Source: Amorphophallus konjac
Taxonomy: Eukaryota; Streptophyta; Magnoliopsida; Alismatales; Araceae
NCBI GenBank assembly: GCA_022559845.1
Contig: JAHNEJ010001959.1
Span: 1-64,000 of the forward strand
Direction: 5' to 3'
DNA length: 64,000 nucleotides
Part shown: one piece after another, positions 10,230 to 20,239 of the stretch
Numbering within the stretch: the first letter of the stretch is position 1
How the letters are laid out: every line of letters begins with the position of its first letter
Translations under genes and position numbers: made by a program
The notes under the pieces: generated by a model
What the model saw: the letters and a program-made list of their open reading frames with translations, nothing else
Database searches by the model: none
Told to the model about the DNA's origin: nothing

Positions 10230-12706
10230 TCAAGTTCCGCCCTCTCTCTCTGCATTACTCGTCCCACTACTCTCCGGGCAAAACACTCTCAAAGGTGCTA
10301 CCCAACTACGAAAAGCGGTACTCCTGCCGCTCTGTACTCCTCTTCCTATTCCCACATCCCGGCGTTGATCCGCGGAAGCAGCAGAGAAGCTACCAACACG
10401 AAAGCCACGCTCTCGTGCTCTTCGGTAGCGCTCCTCACCTTCTCTCAGCCACTGTTCAGCAAGACCAAGGCTGATTCGGAGTTCGAATAGTTGGGCCTCC
10501 ATGGCCCTTCGCTCCTCCCTTTCAGCCAAACTGTTGGCTCTTTCTCTCTCTGCGTTTCTTTCCCTCTCTGCCCGCTCTCTCTCACGGTCTTCCCTCTCCA
10601 ACTGGAGAGTGATCCTCAGTTCCATAGCATCCCTGGATGAGTCGTCATCAGGATGACGCCGCAGTTCCCTCTCCAGTTCTGCTATCCTAGCCTCCTTCTG
10701 CGCAGCTTGGGCAAGCGCTTCTTCCGTCTCCTTTTCCTGTCGAGTGTACCATCTCAGATACGCGATAAGGCGTAAACAAAGAGAACTCAACGCTGAAACT
10801 TTTACCTGTATACGAAGCATTCCTTCTGCCTCCGCAGCACGCTGCGTGGCGTGAGCAAGTTGCTCATGAAGCAAGTCAAGTTCTGAGGTGGGAATCCACA
10901 AGCTGGAAGAGGAACCACCTACTCCCATCGCTGGGGAGGCTGCGCCAATCTGGGCATGCTGCGACCATGTGAATTAGCAGCCAACATCTGGAATCTGGGG
11001 TTTTAACTAGGAACGTACTGTACACCTACCAAGGCGCTCGTAGCTCCGCGGGCATCACCCAACTGTTGTTCCATCTCTGCCAAGCGAGTTCGTAAATCCG
11101 CTATCATGGCATCCCGGACATCCTGCAGCCTTACAAGTCAGCATTTTTACCAAAAAACCAAGAAAAGGAGAAAGAAGAGAAGAGAAAAAGGGGAAACCTA
11201 CCTCCACAAGTCCCCTGGGTTGGAACCGTTCTGCGTACTTTGTCCTATATAGACGCAAGTAGTCCTCGCTGTCCTGCGCCTGTGATTCTACAATCGTGCC
11301 ACCCCGTTGCCAGTCCTCATACTGTTCGGGGAATCGCACGCGCCAGTCAATGCAAGTCGCCGGTCCCCGCGTCTTTCTCCCGACACGAGGTGGCGCAGCT
11401 GAATCCACCCATTCTTGAGCCAGTCCTAAAGTCCTCATAACTAATCGTAGCCGAAGCGGCTCGATTTCATTCAGGCAGTGCATCCATAGTTCCCGTCCGA
11501 ACCGGGCACGACTTGCTAGAACCCACGGCTGGTTGGCATCGACCATGTCTGAGTAGGGTCTCCAGTTTACCATCCCCGTAGGGAACTCCTGTAGCTCCCG
11601 CCTTAACACCATCAGTTGGTAGGTTAGGGGTGCCGCACTCATGACGGGTTCCCACCGCCTGGCTAGCGGCACCATCACGGGTCGCCAATGCCGAGCTCTC
11701 CCCATGGGGAGGTAATAATAACTCCACAGCTGCTCGGCGCAGGTCATCAGTACTTTGCAAAAACACAAAAAAATACAAAACAAGCAAAACCAAAAAAAAT
11801 ACCTGGATGAATGGTGTGAAATCACTCACAGTCATCTCACGATCCGTTTCTTGGAATAGGCCTGCAAACAAGTGTGCCAGCATGGCGGCTCCCCAGGCAT
11901 AATACCCTACTCTTCCAAGGTCTGACAGCAGCTCCAGGAAGCAACATTGGATACCATCCCCTTTCGAGCTCAGTACCAATCTCCCCAAAAGGAAGAAGAG
12001 AAATCTCCTCAAATCTATGTCACATCTTTCCCAGTTGCCGAAATCTGTGCAGTACGCGGCACGGCATCCTATTTCTATCCTTTCCATGAACTCTTCTGAG
12101 GATTCGTCGTCCCGCCGACGAGTGTCGGTGAGCCCTAATGCATCCATAAGGGACGCCCTAGCTACCGACCTGTTCTTCCGACCATCTAGGTCCAAACCCA
12201 GTAACTTCTGGGCACCTTCTCTGTAGTCCGCGTAAGTGACTCCGGTCACTGCCTCGCCTTCTACCTTCAGGCTTGTGATCCGGACCACATCCTCCAAGCT
12301 GGGCACCATGTGCCCCCAGGGCATCAGGAATGCTCGGCTCACTGGGTCCCATCTCTCACACAAGGCTTGGATCAGGACTAGGTCAAGCTGGATCGGCTCG
12401 ATCCGAAGGAAGGTACCAAATCCCATCACGTCTAGCCTCGCCTTGTGTGAATCTGGGAGGCCCCTGTACGCTGCTACTACCAACTCCCATAAGATTTGTG
12501 ATTTCATCACAACCTACACATACAAGGAATGGGGGTGAGGTTTGGTCAGAAGAAAGGAAGAAAAAATGAGAAAAGGGCAGGAAAATTTGGCTTACGAGTT
12601 GTGATTGGGTCCTTTCGCTGAAGTGCCCTTCGAGGTCCGAAAGCCTCCTGGAACTACTACCACTGGACCTGCTTCTCTTCGAGGAGTGGGAAGATTCGCC
12701 CTCCAT
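10230..12706 (-). CDS. Antisense gene A1: plant mobile domain / coiled-coil protein, six exons
   Basis: Predicted exons: 12706-12596, 12513-11803, 11729-11202, 11122-11030, 10958-10806 and 10736-10230. Every intron has GT-AG borders and every internal exon is a multiple of three; the product is about 700 residues with no stop. Exon 1 is a short basic/serine-rich leader (MEGESSHSSKRSRS). Exon 2 carries the plant mobile domain (PMD, PF10536-like): AYRGLPDSHKARLDVMGFG, LCERWDPVSRAFLMPWGH and VPSLEDVVRITSLKVEG. Exon 3 continues it (LWSYYYLPMGRARHW, RLRLVMRTLGLAQEW). Exons 4-6 form a long Glu/Arg-rich coiled coil. PMD proteins occur in DNA transposons and in plant silencing factors (MAIN/MAIL family); antisense ORFs with a transposon-associated domain are known in Tat elements. 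The role here is unknown. The gene is intact and related to A1b and A2. Confidence 0.75.
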
Positions 12707-12800
12707 TCAACTCTCGGAATTTTGAACTCCTCCTCTCCCGTGAGAACTTGTGCTCCTCGAGTTAGTTCTCGATATACCTGGGAAGATAAAAGGGACACGA

Positions 12801-12810
12801 ATTTATAGAA
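12801..12810 (-). promoter_or_regulatory. Putative TATA box of antisense gene A1
   Basis: On the minus strand the sequence reads TTCTATAAAT, about 95 bases before the A1 start codon, a suitable distance for a plant TATA box plus short leader. Confidence 0.45.
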
Positions 12811-13291
12811 ATGGAAGGAGTGCGGGCCAAGATTGCCTCCATCACCTGTCGATGATAGCCCTCGCAATGAGACACTGGCCAAGCGACCCCATGTGTCGCT
12901 TCACCGCTCACACAGGGTGATTGACTGGACGAAGAATAGGACGAATAGCCCCTATGTTGTCTAGGGATACCCTATCATGTTTTGGAGGACGCACGCAAAA
13001 TTTGGCACAACATCCGGGAAAAGGAACTAGGGCCGTCAGTATTGACTTCGACGGCAGATTCCCGTGGAAAATGGTCACAATAAGACGTGATTCTCCGCTC
13101 GAGGCGGAGTCTCGACAGATCCGTCACATGGGAACAGTGCAAAGGAGAAGAAGTGTAGGGAAGAAGGAACGCACAAGAGGACAAACAAGCATCAGAAAAT
13201 CAAATCACTCCATTCATAATTCTACATAAGTTGTCAAAAACATCATAAACATAAAGAGGTGACGGGTCCGCTAGCCCGCCAATCCTCACCA
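12811..13291. other. Spacer upstream of A1 and downstream of A1b
   Basis: No gene. It should hold the upstream promoter of A1 and the 3' end of A1b. A short near-palindrome CTCCGCTCGAGGCGGAG lies near 13095. Otherwise nothing is recognised. Confidence 0.4.
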
Positions 13292-14576
13292 TCACTCATC
13301 TCTCCGGGCACTCTCCTCCTCTCCCCCGAGGTGAGGGTCCCTCAGAAGCCTCCAGGATCCCCGTGCAGTAGCACCTGCCTCGCCTCTGGGCGCCTGCTCC
13401 GCAGCAGTGACTCGCTGCTCCTCCCCTGGCGTGGCGAAGAAGCCACTGGCGGCAAAGCGACCGGACTGGCGGAGTCGCTCACCGAACTCTCGCGCTCTCT
13501 CGTAGCGCGTCTCCATCCCTCCTAGCCTCTGCACGACGGCCTGAAGGCCCAGCTGGAGCTCCCTCACTTGGACCTCCAAGGCCCTCCTCTCAGTCAGATC
13601 CCGCTGTCGCTCGGACCTTCTCTCGGCCTTCTCTCTCTCTACCTCTCTCCTCATCATCTGCAGAAGAACCCTTAACTCCAGGATGTCTGGAGAAGGTCTC
13701 TCCTCACCACGATGCCGCAGCTCCGCTACAGTCGCCACCCAGGCGTCACGCTCCTCTTCCGCCCGGGTCGCACGGGCCACCGCACCGGCAAGTTGCTCCC
13801 GGAGGGAAGCAATCTCGAGAAAAGGGGCCGAGAAGCTAGAAGATCCGCCAGCCGCTCCCACCGTCGCTGTCTGCTGGGCACGCTGGAACAAAATAAACAA
13901 CGGCCGTCAGTGAAACTCCAAAATCTGAAGTTAAAAGGGCGGCACGTAACTTACCAGGAGCGACAGCTCATGTTGAGCGACGGCCAGTTGCCGCCTAGTC
14001 TCTGACAGCTGGGCGCGCGAGCCGCCGATGCCACGCGTGTCCCCAGCTTGGGGAAGCCCCGCGTAACTCTCTCTCTGCCGCCGCAGGAAGTCGGCACTGT
14101 CCTGCACCAGTACACCCCCTTGCTGTCCAGGGAGACGTACGGGCCAGTCCTCGAGCCTCGCCTTGCCGCGACTCTCCTTCCTGACGCGGCTCGGCTCGTC
14201 CGCACTCGCCCACTCATCGGCCAGGCCCAGGGTCCTTGCCATGTCCTGCACCAAGAAAGGGGTCCCATATCAGTCAAAAGGAACGCGTCCCCTGTCTAGG
14301 ACGCGTCCATCATTTGAGTGCAACACTCTCCGAACCCTTTCCTCCTCGCCCGGCTCGCTTCAAAACCCAAAATGAATTAAAAGAGGAAGAGATCGGAGGA
14401 CCTACCGGACCGTGTTCACCTCCTCCCACGCCATCGGGCCCCTCGGGTCCCTCGGGGGCCCGAAGCGGCCCTTCCTCCTCCATGGACGTCGTTCCGTGCT
14501 CGGGCGCGTCCCTCCTTGGGCGAGGAGTTCCTCGTCCCTCTCCACCTTCACTACGGTCGGGCCCACCGAACTCCAT
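13292..14576 (-). CDS. Antisense gene A1b: short paralogue lacking the mobile domain, three exons
   Basis: Predicted exons: 14576-14406, 14245-13955 and 13882-13292, all multiples of three with GT-AG introns; about 350 residues, open throughout. Exon 1 is a Gly/Pro/Glu-rich leader unlike that of A1. Exon 2 starts inside the A1/A2 homology at ARTLGLADEWASADEPSRV and keeps the following Arg-rich segment. Exon 3 is the coiled coil (RAQQTATVG... REQLAGAVARATRAEEERD, REVEREKAERRSERQR). Compared with A1 and A2 the whole mobile domain is absent. Two introns are also missing: those matching A2 introns after 16020 and 15634. Partial copying of a spliced antisense RNA followed by internal deletion would explain this. 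Its exon 1 splices to a new acceptor (TTTGGTGCAG), so it may still be expressed. Confidence 0.6.
14281..14308. repeat. Degenerate GCGTCC inverted repeat inside A1b intron 1
   Basis: GAACGCGTCC, a short spacer, then GGACGCGTCC. This is a looser version of the GGCGTCC/GGACGCC palindrome found in the LTR U3 and around A2, and it sits in the first intron, as in A2. Confidence 0.5.
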
Positions 14577-14677
14577 CGATCAAAAGAGGAGGAAGACGAA
14601 AAAGGGGCAAGCGCGTTTCGGCGGAAGGCGGGCTCGTTTGCGGGTAAGGCACGGGAGAAGAAAGGACCACCCGTCGC

Positions 14678-14690
14678 TTTAAATTTAAAA
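14678..14690 (-). promoter_or_regulatory. Putative TATA-like element of antisense gene A1b
   Basis: TTTAAATTTAAA reads on both strands about 100 bases upstream of the A1b start codon, the spacing seen for the other antisense genes. Confidence 0.35.
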
Positions 14691-14701
14691 TCAAGGATTA
14701 A

Positions 14702-14728
14702 GACGCGTCCTCGCGCCTGGACGCGCCC
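14702..14728. repeat. Degenerate GCGTCC inverted repeat upstream of A1b
   Basis: GACGCGTCC, spacer, then GGACGCGCC, immediately upstream of the A1b TATA-like element. It repeats the placement of the hairpin array upstream of A2 and of the hairpins upstream of the LTR TATA box. Confidence 0.5.
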
Positions 14729-14942
14729 AAAAGGGGGAAAAGTAAACAAAATCCCCCCGTGCAAAATATAGTTCCCCGCTGTTCAGGGCAAGGTCTCGCG
14801 GAGCGTGCCTCAAGGGATAACTCAGTGCAAAAAAAGAAAGTGTGGGAGAGAGAAAAGTACACACAATACAAAAGCCATTTCCATTTCATATAATAGCCGA
14901 AAGTACATCATACAGTGAGAAGGGTGACGTACAAGCAACTCT

Positions 14943-17900
14943 CTAACTCTCACCGTCACCCTCCTGGTCATCTCCTTCCTCCCTCCTCTGACGGAGATCC
15001 CTAGGGGGCCTCCGCGACCTCTGTGAACCCTGAGAAGCCGTGCTCGCCTCGCCCTGCGGTGGCACTCCAGCCTCGAAGGCGCGACGACGCTCCTCGGCCG
15101 AAGAAACCAGGTAGCTGCCCATGGAAAAAGAACCAGACTGACGAAGTCGCGCCCCGCGTTCCTTCGCCCTCTGGTACCGCTCCTCGCTCTCCCGAAGCCT
15201 CCCCTCCGCCGTGCCAAGACTCAATCGGAGCTCCAGCAGCTGGGCCTCTAGAGCCCTCCTCTCGGTCTGATCCCGCTGTCGCTCCTCCCTCTCTCTCTCT
15301 CTCTATCCCTCTCCCTCTCTCTCTCCACGCTCTCCCTATCCCTCTCCCTCTCCTCTCTCTCCCTCATCGCCTCTCTCCTCGACAGCTCGAGGGCGATCCG
15401 CAGATCCACTACGTCGCGAGGAAGCTCCTCAGCCTCCCGTCGCCGCTCCTCCTCTAGCTCCGCAATCCGGGCGTCACGCTCTGCCACCCGGGCATCGCGC
15501 TCCTGCTCAACACGAACAGCACGCGCCAGGGCCTCTCGGATCTCGGCCACCTGTCAAGGCACGCATGCACCGTAAGAGAACAGTGATAGAAGGAAAGTAG
15601 CTGGAAAAGGGTCGCGGCCAAGCAAGCACTCACTCGAGCCTCGCGGTCACGCTCGGCCTCCTCAGCCCGAGCCACCGCGTACGCCAGCTGCTCCTGGAGG
15701 GCAGAAACCTCCGGAGGAGGGCCCCGCGAACTGGAACCCGCTCCACCAGCCATCGCGGCTGCCGCTGTCTGGTGGGCCCGCTGAAACACGGGGCAAACGT
15801 CAGTCAAAGGCTAAGCATCAAAAATCCAGGTCACAAAAAATGCATTGCATAAACTCACCAGGATCTCCAACTCCTGTCGGATGGCCACCAACTGTCGCCT
15901 GGAGTCCGCCAACTGGGCCCGCAGGTCGGCAATCATGGTATCACGAGCATCCTGCATTACACATAAGTTAGTATCCCATGCATACATATAGAAAGGTGGA
16001 GCAGTTTCATTTCACTTACCCCTGCCATACCACCCAAGGAGAGGCGGTCCCCGTACGTAGCTCGGTACCGTCTCATGTAGTCTGTGCTATCCTGTACGTA
16101 GGACACTACTGGGACCCCGCCCTGTTGCCAGTCCTGGTACTGTGCTGGGAAGCGCGTACGCCAGTCCACGATCTTCGCCTTCCCCTTGGTCTTCCGCCCA
16201 ATGCGGGCCGGCGCATCTACGTCTACCCACTCCTGGGCCAGTCCCAACGTCCTCATGACCAGTCTAAGCCGCAGCGGCTCAATCTCGTTCAGGCAATGGA
16301 CCCACACGTCCCGCCTGAAGCGAGGAAGACCCGCTACAACCCAGGGCTGGCCAGCATCGCCCATGCCCAAGTAGGGCCTCCACACCACCTGCATCACCAT
16401 ACATACATCATGTTAGTTACCATTCAGTCACATGCATAAACACAAAAAAATCATGCGCATCATACCATGGCCTCGGGATACTCGCTCAGCTCTCGACGAA
16501 GTGACACCAGCTGGTAGCCGTGGGGTGCTGCAACCACGACCGGCCTCCACTGCCGCGCCAGAGGCACGGCCCTCCTGTTCCCATGCCTAGCCCTCCCCAT
16601 CGGGAAATAGTAATAGCTCCACACCTGCATCCATCATACATCATTAGTACAATAAATTGCATATTTAACTGTGAGAATGCATAAATAAATTGTTTACCTG
16701 GAGGAAAGGTGCGAAGCCGCTGACCGTCGTCTCCTTCTCCGAAGTCTGGGAGAGATCGGCAATCAGATGGGCAAGCAGAGCCGCTCCCCACGCATAGTGC
16801 CCCACTCTGTCCAGATCCGCCAAGAGCCCGAGGAAACGGCAGTGGATGCCATCCCCCTTCGTCCCCAGCAGAAGGCGGCCCAGGAAGAAGAAAAGAAACC
16901 TCCGAAGGTCTAGATCCACCAGCTCCCTCTCGCTCGGATCCTGGGTGAAAGCTGCACGAGCATCCCCCTCCAGTCGAGCCAAGAACTCCGCTCCAGTCTC
17001 GCTAACCCGCTGGCGCGGGTCGACGAATCCGAGCGCCTCCATGATCTCCACTCGGCCGACTACCCTGCTGTCTCTATCAGTCACGCTCGTCTCTAACCAC
17101 AGCAGGTCCAGGGCACTCTCTCGGTAGTCGGGGTAGGTGACCCCGCTGACTGCCTCTCCGTCAACTCGTAGCCCGGTGATCCGAGCCACGTCCTCCAGTG
17201 ACGGCACCATGTGCCCCCAGGGCATCAGAAACGCCCGGCTCGGTGCGTGCCACCGCTCCCTCAGTGCCTGGATAAGAGGAAGGTCGAGCCGGAAGGGCTC
17301 GATCCTAAGGAAAGCTCCAAAGCCCATGGCGTCCACACGCGCCCTCTGGAAATCCGGCAGCCCACGGTATGCTGCCACCACCAAGGACCAGCTGATCCGG
17401 CCCTTCATCACGCCCTGCAAACCACAAAACCAACAAAGAACACATCAGCATCATGAACAGTAATCAACAATAACACTGTATATACTATTTTATTTTATTT
17501 AAAAAAAAAATACATATATATATTTTTGGAGGCGTCCAGACCCCTGGACGCCTCCTTCCTATTTTCTTTATTCCTTTTTCGAAAAAAAATCCAAAAAACA
17601 AAAATAAAAAAATATATATATAATATATATATAATTATGGAGGCGTCCTAGACCTTGGACGCCTCCTTATTTTTTAAATTTATTTTATTATTTACGAAAA
17701 TTAATAAATAAATAAAAAAAGAAGAAAAAGAAAAAGAAAACATGGAGGCGTCCACGTCCCTGGACGCCTCCTTCTCTCACTACCCGCCTCTCTCTCGCAA
17801 CCTCTCGTACACCCGTTTTAGCCTATTGAACCACAGAATGAGGATTCCGAGGTACTTACCGGGTCGTGATCATCCTCTCCCGCGTCACCAGCATCCGCAG

Positions 17901-18051
17901 CAGCCTCCGCGGCCAGGAGAGGCACCTCCATCCCCTCCTCCGCAGCAATCTCCTCTGCTGCAGCCTCCTCGGCATCATCCCTCAACCTCCTCGCACGACG
18001 AGCCAGTCGTTTTCGCTTCCCTGGAACCTGGCTCGATCCTCCTCGCTCCAT
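14943..18051 (-). CDS. Antisense gene A2: plant mobile domain / coiled-coil protein, seven exons, one frameshift
   Basis: Predicted exons: 18051-17860, 17414-16698, 16624-16466, 16388-16020, 15951-15859, 15780-15634 and 15550-14943, with GT-AG introns between codons. Exon 1 is an acidic/basic leader rich in Ala and Glu. Exon 2 carries the mobile domain (AYRGLPDFQRARVDAMGFG, LRERWHAPSRAFLMPWGH, VPSLEDVARITGLRVDG), with the same borders as A1 exon 2. Exons 3-4 match A1 exon 3 but are split by one extra 77-base intron. Exon 5 is 93 bases, like A1 exon 4. Exons 6-7 are coiled coil. The last exon is 608 bases and changes frame inside a (CT)n tract at about 15285-15355, so the tail (QRAKERGARLRQSGSFS) is out of frame: a single slippage event. 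Function unknown; otherwise gene-like. Confidence 0.7.
17528..17771. repeat. Three GGAGGCGTCC hairpins in A2 intron 1
   Basis: Palindromes at 17528-17555, 17639-17666 and 17744-17771, each GGAGGCGTCC, about 8 bases, GGACGCCTCC, separated by A/T-rich low-complexity DNA with (TA)n. They match the LTR U3 copies at 21671-21914 more closely than the array upstream of A2, which uses GGGGCGTCC. Confidence 0.85.
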
Positions 18052-18128
18052 GGGGACTAAGAATAGGTCGTCTGGGTGACTGGGTCGTCAGATTGAACAG
18101 TAAATGAGCAAAAGGGGGGGGGGGAGCC

Positions 18129-18138
18129 CTTAAATAGG
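18129..18138 (-). promoter_or_regulatory. Putative TATA box of antisense gene A2
   Basis: The minus strand reads CCTATTTAAG about 80 bases before the A2 start codon. It lies directly next to the hairpin array that begins at 18151. Confidence 0.45.
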
Positions 18139-18150
18139 AATTTCTTTTTT

Positions 18151-18566
18151 GGGGGCGTCCAGACGCCTGGACGCCCCCATTTTTTTATTTTTTTCAAAAT
18201 TTAAAAATTTTTTTGGGGCGTCCAGGCGCCTGGACGCCCCCCAAAACAAAAAATCAAACAAAATAAAAAAAATAAAGTTGGGGCGTCCAGGACCTTGGAC
18301 GCCCCCAAAACAAAAATAAAAATAAAAAATAAAATAAAAATTTTGGGGCGTCCAGACGCCTGGACGCCCCTAAAACAAAAAATTAAATAAAATAAAAAAA
18401 TAATAGTTGGGGCGTCCAGGACCCTGGACGCCCCCAAAACAAAAAAAATTAAAATAAAAATAAAATAAAAATTAGGGGCGTCCAGGAAGTTGGACGCGCC
18501 CCCTAAAACAAAAAAATTAATTAAAATAAAAAATAATAGGGGCGTCCAGGGCCCTGGACGCCCCCC
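18151..18566. repeat. Array of seven GGGGCGTCC hairpins at 65-bp period
   Basis: Palindromes start at 18151, 18215, 18280, 18345, 18409, 18475 and 18539, so the spacing is 64-66 bp. Each is GGGGCGTCC, 8-9 variable bases, GGACGCCCC; the one at 18475 is the weakest (GGACGCGCC). Spacers are almost pure A/T. The array fills the gap between the A3 3' end and the A2 promoter. An open frame across it on the minus strand is a by-product of the repeat, not a gene. Confidence 0.9.
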
Positions 18567-18729
18567 CATAATAAATTTTTTTATATTTATATAAGAATAT
18601 GTATATAATCCAAACAAAATAAAAAACACAAAGAAAAAGAAAAAACCATAAAAAAGGATAATAATTATGGGGACGGGGGTCCGAAACATCCAAGTGCCAA
18701 ATTTTATTCCATCCGAAAAGCAGAGTGAA

Positions 18730-20138
18730 CTACATCAGGGGCTTAGGCGCTTTAGGCCTTAACTTCCCCAGTTCGGTTACATAAGCCCTCCACGGCTCGC
18801 ATTCTTCCACCACGTGCGCTAACGCCTTTCCCGCAACACTTGTCTTCCAGGGAGCTTTAATGGCCTTCGCTTCCTTCGCATCCGCTTCAGTGCCCAACTC
18901 CCTTTTCTTCAAAGGAACAATGTCAGTCGGTGGCGGGAACGAATGGCGTGGGATGCCAATCTGGAGGCAGCACCGATGCGCGTTGTAAAGAACAAACTCG
19001 GTCGCGCCGATCAGTTGAAGATCAACTTCGGGAGAAGGCCTCATGAGGAGATCAAGCGAAAGCAAACATGCCGGTGCGCAAGTGAAGAAGCCTTGTGTCA
19101 CGGTGCGGAAGTGAGACCGCCAGTCTTCGCGTTTCTTCAGCCACGGAACGCGGTTCACTACAGTACCACCAAAGCCTAACACGTCGGCTATGTGGTGAAG
19201 CGGGCTTTGTTGGAAGAGCTTCGAAACGGTTGGCATTCCCTCGCGGTGGTCGAATTTGAAATGCAAATCCAGCCAGCAATTCAAGACAAGTGCACAACCA
19301 AATGGAGGCTTACCCATGCTCGAGGCGGTAAGGCCGCTGTAAAGATAGGCAAGGACGGCGGGTCCCACCCTCTTTCCACGCCAGATCCCGCAGATAGCAC
19401 TCAGCTGGTCTTCCTCCACTATGTTGTCGGTATAAGGAAACAAGAGAGCACCCGCCAGACAGATAGTGAACCCCTTCATGATTCCCTCCAAATAGTCATC
19501 GTCTGGTGACCCTCTCAGGGCGTCCATGACCCACTCCGCGAGCTTTTGGAGATCGATCCCCTTCTGAGTACGGACCTTTCTAGCTGCGTCGGGCGGCATG
19601 AAGCTTCCAAGGACGCTTTCAGAAGTACCCCGTGTCAGCATCCGCATAGCCTTCACCTTCCCGTCACTCTTGAATTTTTTCAGACCAAGCAGAAGTTCCA
19701 CCTCCTCGAGGAGGATGGTCACCTCGAAGGTCGGGAAGATAAAAGTGTGGGTCTGGGGATGCCAGACCTCCACTAGCGCGCCCATAGCCGCCCAGTCCAT
19801 ACGAATCTTCTCGTAATGCTTGGCGTGAATAAGGAGCCCCTGCAGATGCCACTTCGAGAGTATGGCCCTCATGCCAATGGAGATATTGGAAGTCAGCTTT
19901 GAAAGCCATGGCAGCTTGGAAAATTTCCTCGGGCCTGGGAAGAGTGGATATGGCTGGGAGAGGAAGGAAGAAGAAATGAAGGAAGTAAGAAGAAGGTTCA
20001 CGTACAGAAATTTGAAAAGAGTCGGCTTACCATATGCGACATGATCGTCCCACTCAGATGACCCTCGAGGTCAGAAAGTCACCTAATCTCGCTGCTAGGC
20101 TTGCTCCTCTTCATAACGCGGGAAGACTCTCCTTCCAT
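18730..20138 (-). pseudogene. Antisense gene A3: DUF7745/mobile-domain-like protein, two exons, nonsense codon in exon 1
   Basis: Predicted exons 20138-20031 and 19953-18730, joined by a GT-AG intron. Exon 1 is homologous to A1 exon 1 (both begin MEGESS and share LSDLEGH) but has an in-frame TGA at codon 20. Exon 2 encodes about 407 open residues. MDWAAMGALVEVWHPQTHTF, then FPTFEVTILLEEVELLLGL, is the pattern of plant DUF7745 / mobile-domain proteins: a WxP..HTF segment followed by a T-LEE-LLGL segment. A basic C-terminus follows (LRPKAPKPLM). It is clearly divergent from A1 and A2 in the body. A start at Met 50 of the open frame (MRAILSKW) could bypass the nonsense codon. Role unknown. Confidence 0.6.
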
Positions 20139-20227
20139 CCTGAAGGTCTCTAGATTCTCCTCTCCTTCCTCTCCTGAGCTTCCAAAACCCACCTTGGTGC
20201 ATTTGAATGAACTTGCCTAAGGGGAGT

Positions 20228-20237
20228 TCTTATAGGA
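20228..20237 (-). promoter_or_regulatory. Putative TATA box of antisense gene A3
   Basis: The minus strand reads CCTATAAGAA about 90 bases upstream of the A3 start codon. Confidence 0.4.
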
Positions 20238-20239
20238 AG

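Noticed and set aside
14236..14771. Plus-strand ORFs of 119-148 codons
   Set aside because: They are shadows opposite the GC-rich exon 1 of A1b and its promoter.
18151..18566. Regular palindromic repeats with spacers, CRISPR-like at first sight
   Set aside because: The host is a plant, spacers are low-complexity A/T, and the same palindromes are scattered in an LTR and an intron.
18201..18689. 162-codon minus-strand ORF
   Set aside because: It is a translation of the hairpin array and A/T tracts, rich in Phe/Ile, with no start context or domain.
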